Origin: Paenibacillus sp. FSL H7-0357
GTDB taxonomy: Bacteria; Bacillota; Bacilli; Paenibacillales; Paenibacillaceae
Reading direction: 5' to 3'
DNA length: 64,000 nt
Assembly (NCBI RefSeq): GCF_000758525.1
Contig: NZ_CP009241.1
Coordinates: 2,418,001-2,482,000, forward strand
In this document: piece after piece, positions 1 through 8,886 of the stretch
Layout of the letters: the number at the start of each line of letters is the position of its first letter
Position numbering within the stretch: position 1 is the first letter of the stretch
Notes under the pieces: model-generated
Seen by the model: the letters and a program-made list of their open reading frames with translations, nothing else
Told to the model about the DNA's origin: nothing
The model's database searches: none
Translations under genes and position numbers: made by a program

Positions 1-426
1 CGTATCCTGTCAAGGGAAGCGATCCTCCAGAACATTGCCGATGATATCGGAGCCGAAGCGGCGCGGCAGGCAGGGGCGAGACGGACAACAAGTCTTCATC
101 TGGCCCAGGCCGATCTCACCAAGCTGCCGTATGCCGATGAGAGCTTTGATACGATTTTTTGCATCTCGGTACTGGAGCATCTGTCGCTGGAGGATTCTGT
201 GCGTGCGGTGCAGGAGTTCCACAGAACGCTGAACGGAGAGGGCCTGCTGGTACTGACCTTTGATTATCCTACAGTCAATCTGCCGCTGATGAACGACGTG
301 CTGCTGCAGTCCGGATTCCAGTATTGGGGGGAGACGGATTTCAATCTTCCTGAGGATGCTGTGCGAACGGATTTGTGGGGCGGACTGAATTGTTTCAGAG
401 CTGTGCTCAAAAAAGCGCAAAACTAG
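1..426 (+). CDS. SAM-dependent methyltransferase, 3' part
   Basis: The frame is open from the window edge and ends at TAG 424-426, so only the last 141 residues are present. The fragment shows the late motifs of a class I (Rossmann-fold) methyltransferase: 'ADLTKLPYADESFDTIFCISVLEHL' in short form (DLTKLPYADESFD, motif IV region, then SVLEHL), followed by a conserved 'FHRTLNGEGLLVLTFDYP' type beta-strand. The SAM-binding glycine loop would lie upstream of the window. The substrate cannot be told. The next gene, capA-like, is 76 bases downstream and looks independent. Confidence 0.8.
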   Translation, partial: RILSREAILQNIADDIGAEAARQAGARRTTSLHLAQADLTKLPYADESFDTIFCISVLEHLSLEDSVRAVQEFHRTLNGEGLLVLTFDYPTVNLPLMNDVLLQSGFQYWGETDFNLPEDAVRTDLWGGLNCFRAVLKKAQN

Positions 427-502
427 CAGGACTTTATACCCTTCTTTTAAGAATCTGCTTTCAGTATAGTAGAACAATATCTTATAAAAAGGGGCTAGAG
501 TA

Positions 503-1531
503 TTGAAAAGATTGGCAATCATTACAGTTATATTGTGCCTGCTTGTTCCCTCGTCTGCTGTATTTAGCAAAGGGGCAGCGGGGCAGGAGAACATCACACT
601 TGCTTTTGCCGGAGATATTCTGCTGGACGGTTTTGTGGGCGAGCAGATTGCAAAATACGGGGTTCATTTTCCATTCACCAAAGTGGCGCCGGTCCTGCAG
701 AAAGCGGATCTTGCGTTTGCGAATCTGGAGACGCCGGTATCGGTTAGAGGGAAGGCGGCCGAGAAGACCTTTGCCTTCCGCTCCAAGCCGGAAACACTGG
801 GTGGACTCAGCTATGCGGGAATTGATGGCGTGACCGTGGCCAACAATCATATCCTCGATTACGGGCAGAATGCCATGCTGGATACGTTGGTGCATCTGGA
901 CCGGCACAAGATTGGCCATACGGGTGCAGGCAACAATATTGAAGAAGCCTTCAAACCGTATATTAAGACTGTCAAAGGTAAAAGCATAGCTGTGCTGGGC
1001 ACAAGCCGCGTGTTATCCGGCACCTCCTGGTATGCCGGGAAAAACAATCCCGGAGCTGCTTCAGCCTACACTGCGGAGCCGCTGATGGGTGCGATTAAGA
1101 AGTCGGCTAAGGACAACGATTATACCATTGTGTATATCCATTGGAACCAGGAGTTCAAGGACTATCCGGAGGACTACGCCCGGACGCTGGCCAAGCAAAT
1201 GATCGACTGCGGCGCGGATATTATCCTTGGCGCGCACAGCCACAACCTGATGGGGATCGAATATTACAAGCACAAGCCGATCTACTATTCGCTGGGTAAT
1301 TTTGTGTTCAACCGTTCTACGCGCGGCGGAGAGAAGACCCTGCATTCGATGCTGGTCAACTTTACAATCAGCGATAGCGGCGTAACCGGCAAAATTACGC
1401 CGGTTAAGATTATGGGCGGACAGCCGAATTTTATGGGCAACGCCTATAATCAGGAGACCATCAAGCGAATGAACAAGCTGTCGTTTAATGCTGTCGTAGC
1501 GGCAGACGGTACAGTTACAGAGGATCTCTGA
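503..1531 (+). CDS. CapA-family secreted protein (PGA_cap metallophosphatase-like)
   Basis: A 342-residue protein starting at TTG 503, behind an AAGGGG ribosome site. Residues 1-30 form a signal peptide (KR, hydrophobic core, SSAVFSKGA). The rest has the CapA / poly-gamma-glutamate capsule enzyme signature: AGDILLDG, ANLETPVS, NNHILDYG, YIHWNQE and GAHSHNL, the Asp/Asn/His residues that bind metal in the calcineurin-like fold. CapA proteins act outside the membrane on poly-gamma-glutamate or related polymers. No capB, capC or capE homologue is next to it, so a role in making capsule is not supported by context. It is a stand-alone gene closed by a strong terminator. Confidence 0.85.
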   Translation: MKRLAIITVILCLLVPSSAVFSKGAAGQENITLAFAGDILLDGFVGEQIAKYGVHFPFTKVAPVLQKADLAFANLETPVSVRGKAAEKTFAFRSKPETLGGLSYAGIDGVTVANNHILDYGQNAMLDTLVHLDRHKIGHTGAGNNIEEAFKPYIKTVKGKSIAVLGTSRVLSGTSWYAGKNNPGAASAYTAEPLMGAIKKSAKDNDYTIVYIHWNQEFKDYPEDYARTLAKQMIDCGADIILGAHSHNLMGIEYYKHKPIYYSLGNFVFNRSTRGGEKTLHSMLVNFTISDSGVTGKITPVKIMGGQPNFMGNAYNQETIKRMNKLSFNAVVAADGTVTEDL

Positions 1532-1546
1532 CCTCAATAATATAAA

Positions 1547-1590
1547 GAGCATGTGATCGAGCCAAATGGCTAATCACATGCTCTTTTTTT
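1547..1590 (+). terminator. Strong intrinsic terminator, probably two-way
   Basis: An 11-base perfect stem GAGCATGTGAT / ATCACATGCTC is followed by seven T. It ends the capA-like gene and may also serve the minus-strand permease genes that end at 1620. Confidence 0.9.
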
Positions 1591-1619
1591 GTCATATGAG
1601 GTTTAACACTGTATTGAAA

Positions 1620-2456
1620 TCAGCCCTTCACTGCCCCGGCGACAACGCCTTTAACAATATACTTCTGCAGGAAGATGAATACGACGATGGACGGCAGTAC
1701 AGCCATTACCATGGCCGTCATCGCATATTGCCAGTCCGAAGTGTATTGGCCCACGAATGTATAAGCCGCCAGTGTAAGTGTCTTCGTATCCGGCGAGCCG
1801 TTGACCATAAGCAGCGGAAGCAGGAAGTCATTCCAGATCCACATGACGTCGATGATGACGATGGTTGTCGTTACCGATTTCAGCAGCGGGAAGATTACAC
1901 TGAAGAACAGGCGGAAGCCGGAAGCCCCGTCGATCGTGGCGCTTTCATCGATTTCCAGCGGAATGCCTTTGACGAAGCCGTGATAGATGAATACGGCCAG
2001 CGGAGCTCCGAAGCCCCAATACAGCAGACCCAGTCCCCAAGTGCTTTCGGACAGGTTCAGGTTCTTGGCAGTCTGCAGTACGGTCAGCATGATCGACTGG
2101 AACGGAATGAGCATCGGCATGATGCAGAGGAAGTAGATCACTCCGCTCCATCTGGATTTCGTCCGTGCAAGCTTATAAGCCGCAATCGACGAAATGAACA
2201 CGATTCCCAGCAGGCCGACGCCGGTAATAATGAAATTGTTCAGGAACAATCTTGGATAATTGATGAACTCCCATACATAGGAGTAGTTGCTGAAGGTCAA
2301 CTTCTTCGGCAGGGCGATAACGTCAGTCATGACCTCACTGAAGCTTTTTAGAGAGTTGATTACGGTCAGGAACAGCGGATACAAGAACAAAAGAGATAGG
2401 AGGACCAGAACAACTTCCAGAATGATCTTGCCCGCTTTGCTGTTGTTTGTTTTCAT
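1620..2456 (-). CDS. Carbohydrate ABC transporter permease, MalG type
   Basis: A 278-residue inner-membrane permease with six predicted helices. The start ATG (2456-2454) overlaps the stop of the upstream permease by one base (TAATG), so the pair is translationally coupled. The coupling-loop signature near the C-terminal half (EIDESATIDGASGFRLFFSVIFPLL) has the EAA motif of binding-protein-dependent permeases, and the protein ends in the usual KGVVAGAVKG tail of Paenibacillus MalG-type subunits. It pairs with the MalF-type subunit and probably with the binding lipoprotein at 7222. No ATPase gene is nearby; such systems often use a shared MsmX-type ATPase. Confidence 0.92.
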   Translation of the reverse strand: MKTNNSKAGKIILEVVLVLLSLLFLYPLFLTVINSLKSFSEVMTDVIALPKKLTFSNYSYVWEFINYPRLFLNNFIITGVGLLGIVFISSIAAYKLARTKSRWSGVIYFLCIMPMLIPFQSIMLTVLQTAKNLNLSESTWGLGLLYWGFGAPLAVFIYHGFVKGIPLEIDESATIDGASGFRLFFSVIFPLLKSVTTTIVIIDVMWIWNDFLLPLLMVNGSPDTKTLTLAAYTFVGQYTSDWQYAMTAMVMAVLPSIVVFIFLQKYIVKGVVAGAVKG

Positions 2457-3346
2457 TATGCCTCAACCTCTCTTCTCTTGAAGAACGTAAGCTGGATGAT
2501 CGTCACGACAAGCACAGCCAGGAAGAGGATGAGCGCTTTTGCCGTACCATATCCGTACAGATTGTTCTGGAAGGTATCCCGGTAAATATCATAAGCGATA
2601 CTGTAGGTAGTTCCGCCAGGGCCGCCGCCGGTCAGTGACAGGATAACGTCGAACACCTTGATCGAGTTGGTCAGGGCCATGAATACCGAAATGGTGATAG
2701 ATGGAGCGAGCAGCGGCAGGGTGATGCTGAAGAATCTTCTCAGCGGTCCGGCACCGTCCACGGTGGCTGCTTCCTTCAGGTCTTCAGGTACAGATTGCAG
2801 ACCGGCAATATAGATGACGAGATAGAAGCCGACTGATTGCCATATGGAGACTCCTAAGATCGAGATGAAGGCCAGTCCCGGCGTCCCTAGCCAGCTTAGG
2901 CCGAATATGCCCCAGCCTGTACTTTCTCCGAGGGAGTTGAAGCCTTGCATGAAGATGAATTTCCAGATGAAGCCGACGATAACAAGACTGAGGATATAAG
3001 GGATAAAGAAAGCCGCTCTCAGCCAGGAAGTCGTCTTCAGCTTCATGTCCAGAAGCACGGCCAGCAGGATGGCCAGCACGTTAACAAGTATGATGTAGAG
3101 CACCGCATATTTGATGGTGAACCACGCCGAATCGGAGAAGTTGGTATCTCCCGTGAAGATCTGCTTGAAGTTATCCAGTCCGACAAATTTGGGATGTTTG
3201 GAAATCCCGTTCCATTTGGTCATCGAATAACGGATGGTCATGGCAAAAGGAATGTAGAATGCTACAGCGATACAGATCAGAACAGGAAGCGTGAAAATTC
3301 CGAATTCTATTTTCTCACGCCATTTTCTGCCGAGTGTTTTTAACAT
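2456..3346 (-). CDS. Carbohydrate ABC transporter permease, MalF type
   Basis: A 296-residue permease beginning MLKTLGRKWREK. ATG at 3346-3344 is chosen because GAAGAGGTG lies just upstream on the minus strand; an 18-codon upstream extension has no such site. It has six helices and the EAA loop (EDLKEAATVDGAGPLRRFFSITLPLL). It is the first gene of a two-gene operon with the MalG-type permease. The operon diverges from the sensor kinase gene at 3608, and the roughly 260-base region between them should carry both promoters. Confidence 0.92.
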   Translation of the reverse strand: MLKTLGRKWREKIEFGIFTLPVLICIAVAFYIPFAMTIRYSMTKWNGISKHPKFVGLDNFKQIFTGDTNFSDSAWFTIKYAVLYIILVNVLAILLAVLLDMKLKTTSWLRAAFFIPYILSLVIVGFIWKFIFMQGFNSLGESTGWGIFGLSWLGTPGLAFISILGVSIWQSVGFYLVIYIAGLQSVPEDLKEAATVDGAGPLRRFFSITLPLLAPSITISVFMALTNSIKVFDVILSLTGGGPGGTTYSIAYDIYRDTFQNNLYGYGTAKALILFLAVLVVTIIQLTFFKRREVEA

Positions 3347-3481
3347 GGAAGCACCTCTTCTTGTATTTATAGGGTGGGAGTAATGTGCCTGGCTTGCCAC
3401 ACATAACCATTCCGGTTAGTCTATATTGTGTATTATAGAGCAGACCCCTATACTCAAAAATGGATTTAAGAGTACAGTTAG

Positions 3482-3494
3482 GGGTAAAAAGGTG
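3482..3494 (+). promoter_or_regulatory. Shared motif GGGTAAAAAGGTG, candidate response-regulator site
   Basis: The motif lies between the divergent permease and kinase genes. A one-mismatch copy sits upstream of the binding-lipoprotein gene (7114-7126, opposite strand). A shared site upstream of two parts of one transporter suggests an operator for the YesN-like regulator; this is inference from two copies only. Confidence 0.3.
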
Positions 3495-3607
3495 AACTGA
3501 AAAGAACACCAAAAAGATGCTGAAGCTGGAGAAAAGGGTCCTGGCATTTTGCAGAGGCAACCATTTCCGGTATTGAACCCTGCAAGCAAAGGAGGCCGCC
3601 GCACATC

Positions 3608-5458
3608 ATTAGATCAATTCTGCATAAGCTGTTTGAGCCTTTACTGGAGCGGATTTCACGCCGTCTGGCGAATAAGCTGATTCTGCTGTTCACGACCATT
3701 ATTATCCTGGTGGTTACTTTGCTGACGTTCATTTCCTATGGAATGCTGCGCAAGGAATCAGTGAACAGCAGAATAACGAGCACAAGCAACAACCTGCTGC
3801 TGGTCGGCCGTAATCTGGAGAGTTACCTTGACGGGATCGAGCAGCTGTCCCTGCCGCAAATCTCCTATGATGAGATTACTTACGCCATCATGCATGAATC
3901 GGAGGATTATGCTTCCAAGATGTATGTGGAGGATTACCTGAAGAACCTCTATTTTTCACGCAATGACCTGGAGGCCATAACCCTCTATGTGATCAAAGAG
4001 CAGAAGTATTATTATGTCACCAAAGAGAACTATAATATTACAATCCGGGTCGCCCAGCACCCCCCGATTGAGAATCTCACCTGGTATAAGCGTGCGCTGG
4101 CAAGCCCGTTTAACCGTTCTTATCAATCCTTTGTGCAGGACACTTTGGAACAGGATGACTATCCTATCAATACCGACAAAAGCTTCATGGGCTACCACAG
4201 GCTGCTCCGTTCGATCGTGTCCAGAGAACCGCAGGCGGTATTGTCCTTGTACTTCAACTCCAGCGTCACCGCTGAGATCATGAAGGATATTCCGTTCAGC
4301 AGCGGAGAGCATTTGATGTATGTCAGCCCGGATAATGAGGCGTTTGTGGTGGATGACCGTGAATTTTATGCCAAAAGTGAAGCGGCAGGCCTGCTGGACC
4401 AGCTGACACCAGCCCAAGGCGGAAGACTTACGTGGTCGGCTGATGAACAAAAATATCTGGTGATCTATGACATTAATAAAAAAGAGGGCTGGAAGCTGAT
4501 TAAGCCGATTCCCTACAAAGAAATTTACGAAGCGGCGACAACGACACGTAAATTAAACTACTTCATTGGCCTGCTGTTTCTGATCGTCTCGGTGATCCTT
4601 GTCAGCTTCATCTCCAACAGGATCACAAATCCGCTGAAAAATCTGTCGCTGCAAATGAAGCGGTTCAGCACCGGCAGCTTTGATGCAGAGGCACAGGTGG
4701 AGGGCAACGATGAGATCGCGTATCTGTCGCGCCATTTCAATAAGATGGTGGAGAAAACCAATGAACTGATCAATGAACGCTATAAAATGAAAATCGTCGA
4801 GAAAAATGCGGTGCTCAAAGCGCTGGAGGCGGAGATTAACCCGCATTTCTTATATAATGCCCTGCAGGCGATTTCTACGAAGGCATTGAAGAACAACAAT
4901 GACGATATCGTCGAGATGGTTGATAATCTGGCTTTGACGTTGCGTTACTGCATCAGCGGCCGTGATGTTGTTGCGGCCAGGGAAGAGCTGAGGCATATTG
5001 AACGCTATTTGGCGCTGCAGAAGGCCCGTTTCGGGAGCCGGATGCAGATCGTCTACGATTGGGACGAGACCTTGCTGGAGCTGAGTATTCCCAAGCTGTC
5101 CATTCAGACGCTGGTGGAGAACTGCATCAAGCATGCGCTGGAGAGGGTATCCTCTACAGTCACGATCAGGATTGAGGCGCGGATTACTCCAACCTATAAT
5201 GTGATTTCTGTATTGGATGACGGGCCTGGCATTAGCGGGGAACGGCTTGCGGAAGTGCTAAGCTCGCTGCAGATCCAGTGGGAGGAATTTGGAGGAGACC
5301 TGTCCGATGACGGGAATGAAAGCATCGGACTGAAAAATTTGAATACACGGCTGAAGCTCTTATATGGAGAAGAAGCGGGTCTGGCGATCAGCAGTAATGA
5401 GCACGGAACGGCAATGGAAATGCAATTACCGCGGGGAGGTCTGGGACAACATGTATAA
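3608..5458 (+). CDS. Sensor histidine kinase, YesM type, probable ATT start
   Basis: A membrane sensor kinase of about 616 residues. Order: short cytoplasmic N-terminus; helix 1 around residues 23-45 (NKLILLFTTIIILVVTLLTF); extracellular sensor region; helix 2 (YFIGLLFLIVSVILVSFIS); HAMP; His_kinase domain with NPHFLYN (phospho-acceptor H413); HATPase with VENCIKHALE (N box) and DDGPGIS (G1). The first ATG/GTG/TTG in frame is GTG 3710, which would cut helix 1 in half. The frame stays open back to 3524, and AAAGGAGG at 3588-3595 is correctly spaced for ATC 3605 or ATT 3608. ATT at 3608 (then RSILHKLFEPLLERISRRL) is the best candidate start. The stop overlaps the response regulator by 8 bases. 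It probably senses a sugar or its binding protein for the neighbouring ABC system. Confidence 0.85.
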   Translation: MRSILHKLFEPLLERISRRLANKLILLFTTIIILVVTLLTFISYGMLRKESVNSRITSTSNNLLLVGRNLESYLDGIEQLSLPQISYDEITYAIMHESEDYASKMYVEDYLKNLYFSRNDLEAITLYVIKEQKYYYVTKENYNITIRVAQHPPIENLTWYKRALASPFNRSYQSFVQDTLEQDDYPINTDKSFMGYHRLLRSIVSREPQAVLSLYFNSSVTAEIMKDIPFSSGEHLMYVSPDNEAFVVDDREFYAKSEAAGLLDQLTPAQGGRLTWSADEQKYLVIYDINKKEGWKLIKPIPYKEIYEAATTTRKLNYFIGLLFLIVSVILVSFISNRITNPLKNLSLQMKRFSTGSFDAEAQVEGNDEIAYLSRHFNKMVEKTNELINERYKMKIVEKNAVLKALEAEINPHFLYNALQAISTKALKNNNDDIVEMVDNLALTLRYCISGRDVVAAREELRHIERYLALQKARFGSRMQIVYDWDETLLELSIPKLSIQTLVENCIKHALERVSSTVTIRIEARITPTYNVISVLDDGPGISGERLAEVLSSLQIQWEEFGGDLSDDGNESIGLKNLNTRLKLLYGEEAGLAISSNEHGTAMEMQLPRGGLGQHV

Positions 5459-7097
5459 AGTACTGATCATAGATGATGAAGAGCCGCTGCGCGAAGCCAT
5501 CAACATTCTGGGGGACTGGAAGGGACTAGGGGTAGATCAGGTGCTGGAGGCAACGGACGGCAACGTTGGACTGGCCATGCTGCGGCAGCACAAAATAGAT
5601 ATCGCGCTTGTCGATATGAAGATGCCGGAGCTGAACGGCAGCCAGCTGCTGCAAATCGCCGAACATGAATTTCCGGATCTGCTGCTCATTGTTATCAGTG
5701 GCTACAATGATTTCGAATATACCCGGCAGGCTATCCGTTCCAAGGTTGTCGACTATTTGCTGAAGCCGGTTAACCGGAATGATCTGAACAGTGCGCTGCG
5801 CAAGGCCGTCGATCTGCTGGAGGCGAAACGCAAGAAAGAAAGCGAATTTATCAGCCGGAACATCACGCTGAACATGTCCATTCCGAAGCTGAAGGAGAAG
5901 ATGTATCTCTCGATTATCGAGCGCAGCTTCAAGAACCAGTCCAATGAAGCCTTTTTGCCGCTGATCGGTGCAGATACACCCGGCAATTTTTTTGCTGTCG
6001 GGATTGTCCGGCTGCTTAATCTGGAGCAGGTCCGCAAGGGTAGATTTCATGAGGACCGGGATCTGATGCATTTTGCCGTAACGAATGTCATTAATGAGAA
6101 CAGCGGCGGGGATTTTGAAGCGTTCAGCTTCGTCAGCCCCCGGGCAGAGCGTGAATTTATCGCTATCTTTACCATGAAGGGCGGTTACGGGCAGGATGCG
6201 GCCTTTTTGTCCCTGCATCATATGAAAAAGGCTGCTTCGACTTTGAAGGAGCTGTTCGGAATTGCCTGTGCAGGAGGCATTGGAGAGCCTTATAGCGATT
6301 GTATGGATATCGCACAGTCGTATGACACCGCCAAAGCGTCGCTGGACGCCATTGATCTGCTGAATCTAAAGAGCGGCATTGTTGCTGCCGGTGCAGGTAC
6401 CAAACCTCCAGTTAAGGACAGCCCTTCGCTGACTGCCCGGATGCCGCTTATCCGCAATATTCTGGAGAGCGGTAATGTGAATCATGCCAAAAGCATTCTC
6501 GGCGAATTCACCGGACAATGGCAGACTTCCGGGCATTTCAGCCTCGGTGCAGCTGACCGGACGATTCAGGAGTTCATTATTCTGCTGAACGATATCGCCA
6601 AGGAACTGAATGCGGTTCCTGAGCGGCTGCGCGGCGGCAAAGACAAGGGATTGCGCGGGCTGGGGATCGCCGGTGATTTTGCCTCCTTTGAGCAGTTTGA
6701 AGATGTGCTGAATCATATTCTGGATGTCTATACCGGTGAAATCGGCAGATCTCTTGCCGGTAACCGCGGCAATGTGCTGGAAAATATTAAAGCATACATT
6801 GATAACCATTATTTCGAGAATATTAAAATATCGATGTTCACGGATAAGTATTTCCTGAGCAGAGAATACTTGATGAAGCTGTTCAAGGCCCAATACAGTT
6901 ACGGCATTCATGAGTATGTACAAAAGGTAAGAATGGACAAGGCCAAGGACCTGCTGTCTGATCCTGCCCTCAAAATCCAGGATATCTCCGAGATGCTGGG
7001 CTATAAGGACAAAAACTATTTCAGCAAGGCGTTCCGCAATTATTACGACTGTTCACCTTCTGAATTCAGGCTTCTTTTGCCCGGGGTAGAAAAGTGA
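5451..7097 (+). CDS. Response regulator with AraC-type DNA-binding domain, YesN type
   Basis: A 548-residue protein. ATG 5451 follows GGGGAGGT and lies inside the last codons of the kinase gene, which indicates translational coupling. Receiver domain at residues 3-120: acidic pair D8/D9, phospho-acceptor D55 (LVDMKMP), S83 and K105 (LLKPVN). A long middle linker follows, then two helix-turn-helix motifs in the last 100 residues (ISMFTDKYFLSREYLMKLFK and IQDISEMLGYKDKNYFSKAF), the AraC/XylS signature. It should activate transcription of the adjacent transporter genes when phosphorylated by the kinase. A weak hairpin spans the stop codon (AAAAGTG 7090-7096 with CACTTTTT 7114-7121). Confidence 0.93.
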   Translation: MYKVLIIDDEEPLREAINILGDWKGLGVDQVLEATDGNVGLAMLRQHKIDIALVDMKMPELNGSQLLQIAEHEFPDLLLIVISGYNDFEYTRQAIRSKVVDYLLKPVNRNDLNSALRKAVDLLEAKRKKESEFISRNITLNMSIPKLKEKMYLSIIERSFKNQSNEAFLPLIGADTPGNFFAVGIVRLLNLEQVRKGRFHEDRDLMHFAVTNVINENSGGDFEAFSFVSPRAEREFIAIFTMKGGYGQDAAFLSLHHMKKAASTLKELFGIACAGGIGEPYSDCMDIAQSYDTAKASLDAIDLLNLKSGIVAAGAGTKPPVKDSPSLTARMPLIRNILESGNVNHAKSILGEFTGQWQTSGHFSLGAADRTIQEFIILLNDIAKELNAVPERLRGGKDKGLRGLGIAGDFASFEQFEDVLNHILDVYTGEIGRSLAGNRGNVLENIKAYIDNHYFENIKISMFTDKYFLSREYLMKLFKAQYSYGIHEYVQKVRMDKAKDLLSDPALKIQDISEMLGYKDKNYFSKAFRNYYDCSPSEFRLLLPGVEK

Positions 7098-7113
7098 AAC
7101 GGTTACATTAGCC

Positions 7114-7143
7114 CACTTTTTTACCCTCATAAGTTCACTTATG
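7114..7143 (-). promoter_or_regulatory. Upstream region of the binding-lipoprotein gene: shared motif and palindrome
   Basis: On the minus strand 7126-7114 reads GGGTAAAAAAGTG, matching 12 of 13 bases of the motif at 3482-3494. Next to it is a perfect palindrome CATAAGT-TC-ACTTATG (7128-7143). Both lie about 80-110 bases before the ATG of the lipoprotein and are candidate regulator sites. Confidence 0.3.
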
Positions 7144-7221
7144 TACATTCTTATCCTTTTTCTTTTTATTTAGAATAGCAACAAGACCACACAAGATGCA
7201 TAAGAAAAAGGGGGCAACATC

Positions 7222-8550
7222 ATGTTAAAACGATTTATGGGACTATCTGCAAGTCTGCTGCTCGTCGGCGGTCTGCTGGCCGGTTGCGGCGGGAACAACA
7301 ATAATGCCGCTACTAATAATACGGCTGGTACAAACGGGACGGATAATGCTGCCGCAACTGATTCTTCCAAGCCCGTAACGATTAATATGTTTACCGCATC
7401 TCCAGAGTACACCGATGCGTTCAATGCCTACATCGCAGAATACAAAAAGGTTAAACCGAACGTTACCATCAACCTGGAAATTATGCAGGCTGACTACAAT
7501 ACGGTACTTAAATCGAAAATTGCTGCCGGCAGCACTCCTGACGTGTTCCAGACGACAGCCGGTGGAGATATTGATACCTTTGCTGAATACAGTGCCGATC
7601 TTACGAATGAGCCGCTTGCGGCAGCGATGACCGATGCGGTCCGCTCCAATATGAGCTCTACCGACGGCAAGGTGCTGGGACTTCCGGTGAAAGGCAACCT
7701 GTTCGTACTGATGTACAACAAAAAGCTGCTGTCTGATGCCGGCATTACAGAAATTCCAAAGACAACCGCCCAGCTGGATGATGCGATCACCAAGCTGGAG
7801 GCAAAAGGCATTACACCGTTCGCCAATGCCTACAAAGAGTGGTGGGTATGGAAGCATATCTTCCAACACTTTGTGGATGCGGCTGCAATCGATGCTGGAA
7901 CGGACGCTAAAACGCTTGTAGCGGATTTCATCGCCGGCAAGACGACCATCAAGGATCATCCGGTGCTGTACAATAACTTCTTCAATTTCATTGACACTAC
8001 AGTTAAACACGGTACAGACAAGCCGCTTGAACGCGACAGCAATGCTGAAGTCAGCGACTTCGCCCTTGGCAAAACCGCATTCATGACCGGTAAAGGCGCA
8101 TGGGATGAAGAAGCGATTAAGAAAATCACACCTGACTTTGACCTTGGTATCGCCGGCTATCCTGTCAGCGACAAAGCTGAGCAGTCCCAGATCATTACCG
8201 GTGCTGACCAGGCGCTGCGCATCAACAAGGATTCTGCTGTAGTTAAGGAAACAACTGAGTTCTTCAACTGGCTGTATACTTCTGAGTACGGCAAAAACTG
8301 GTTCTCCACTGTGGCTAAGGTAATCCCGCCAATCAAGGATGCTCCAATGCCTGACCTGCAAATGCCTAAGGAAATGGAAGAAATCCTGAAGACGGAGAAA
8401 TCCGGCGACCTGTCGGTCAACTACTCTCTGGATACCTTCCACCAGAAATTCGGTGAACTGATGCAGGCTTACATCGGCGGCAGCAAGACTAAGGATCAAG
8501 CGATCAACGAAATTCAGAAAGCCTGGATCCAATTCGGATCGGCTCAATAA
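7222..8550 (+). CDS. Extracellular solute-binding lipoprotein of carbohydrate ABC transporter
   Basis: A 442-residue protein with signal peptide and lipobox LLAGC (Cys22), followed by a low-complexity Asn/Ala/Thr linker typical of Paenibacillus surface lipoproteins. The body is of the SBP_bac_1 (extracellular solute-binding family 1) type: TINMFTASPEYTDAFNAYI, PDVFQTTAGGD, YNKKLLSDAG and GKGAWDEEAI. It is anchored outside the membrane and should deliver an oligosaccharide to the MalF/MalG permeases at 1620-3346. An alpha-galactosidase follows, so an alpha-galactoside such as raffinose or melibiose is a reasonable but unproven substrate. The gene has a GGGGG ribosome site. Confidence 0.92.
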   Translation: MLKRFMGLSASLLLVGGLLAGCGGNNNNAATNNTAGTNGTDNAAATDSSKPVTINMFTASPEYTDAFNAYIAEYKKVKPNVTINLEIMQADYNTVLKSKIAAGSTPDVFQTTAGGDIDTFAEYSADLTNEPLAAAMTDAVRSNMSSTDGKVLGLPVKGNLFVLMYNKKLLSDAGITEIPKTTAQLDDAITKLEAKGITPFANAYKEWWVWKHIFQHFVDAAAIDAGTDAKTLVADFIAGKTTIKDHPVLYNNFFNFIDTTVKHGTDKPLERDSNAEVSDFALGKTAFMTGKGAWDEEAIKKITPDFDLGIAGYPVSDKAEQSQIITGADQALRINKDSAVVKETTEFFNWLYTSEYGKNWFSTVAKVIPPIKDAPMPDLQMPKEMEEILKTEKSGDLSVNYSLDTFHQKFGELMQAYIGGSKTKDQAINEIQKAWIQFGSAQ

Positions 8551-8563
8551 AACATTTCGATGT

Positions 8564-8610
8564 GGGACGGTCTCGAAGGTAAGATTCATTTACCGGGGGG
8601 CCGTCCCTTT
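8564..8610 (+). terminator. Probable terminator with long branched loop
   Basis: Outer stem GGGACGG (8564-8570) pairs with CCGTCCC (8601-8607), then TTT. An inner GGTAA/TTACC pair (8578-8582 with 8590-8594) gives a branched hairpin. It follows the binding-lipoprotein stop by 14 bases. Confidence 0.6.
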
Positions 8611-8649
8611 ATTGTTGGCGGGAGGCGGTGAATGCCGTAACTGCGGTGA

Positions 8650-8726
8650 ATGTTTGGATTTCCGGCCGCTGTTATGTTTGGATTTCCTGATTTAAACTGC
8701 TGGTCGCAGTAGAAATCCAAACATAA
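8650..8726. repeat. Direct plus inverted repeat of ATGTTTGGATTTC
   Basis: ATGTTTGGATTTCC occurs at 8650-8663 and 8674-8687. A 15-base perfect inverted copy, GAAATCCAAACATAA at 8712-8726, pairs with 8672-8686. It may be a dispersed intergenic element or an operator for the alpha-galactosidase gene. Nothing coding is seen in the 8611-8820 gap. Confidence 0.55.
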
Positions 8727-8818
8727 AGGCGGACGCTTCCGCTCCTCCAATTCCAAAATTCCCCTCCGTTACTCTTTCACCGCTGGGAGTTTATTTTGTA
8801 GTTGTAGAGCGCGAATAG

Positions 8819-8846
8819 TTACGAATACAAAAACAGCCCTTATAAT
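8819..8846 (+). promoter_or_regulatory. Possible promoter of the alpha-galactosidase gene
   Basis: TTACGA (8819-8824), a 16-base spacer and TATAAT (8841-8846) lie 40 bases before the gene. The -10 box is perfect and the -35 box is weak. Confidence 0.4.
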
Positions 8847-8886
8847 CAGGAGAGACACCAACATATGGCAGGAGGCTAAATTAAAT

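Noticed and set aside
1566..2351. 261-residue plus-strand open frame opposite the MalG-type permease
   Set aside because: It is rich in His, Gln and Arg without domain, and starts inside a terminator. The permease on the minus strand is clear.
7243..8589. 448-residue minus-strand open frame opposite the binding-lipoprotein gene
   Set aside because: The plus strand has a lipobox and family motifs, and the minus frame shows no recognisable domain. It is a shadow.
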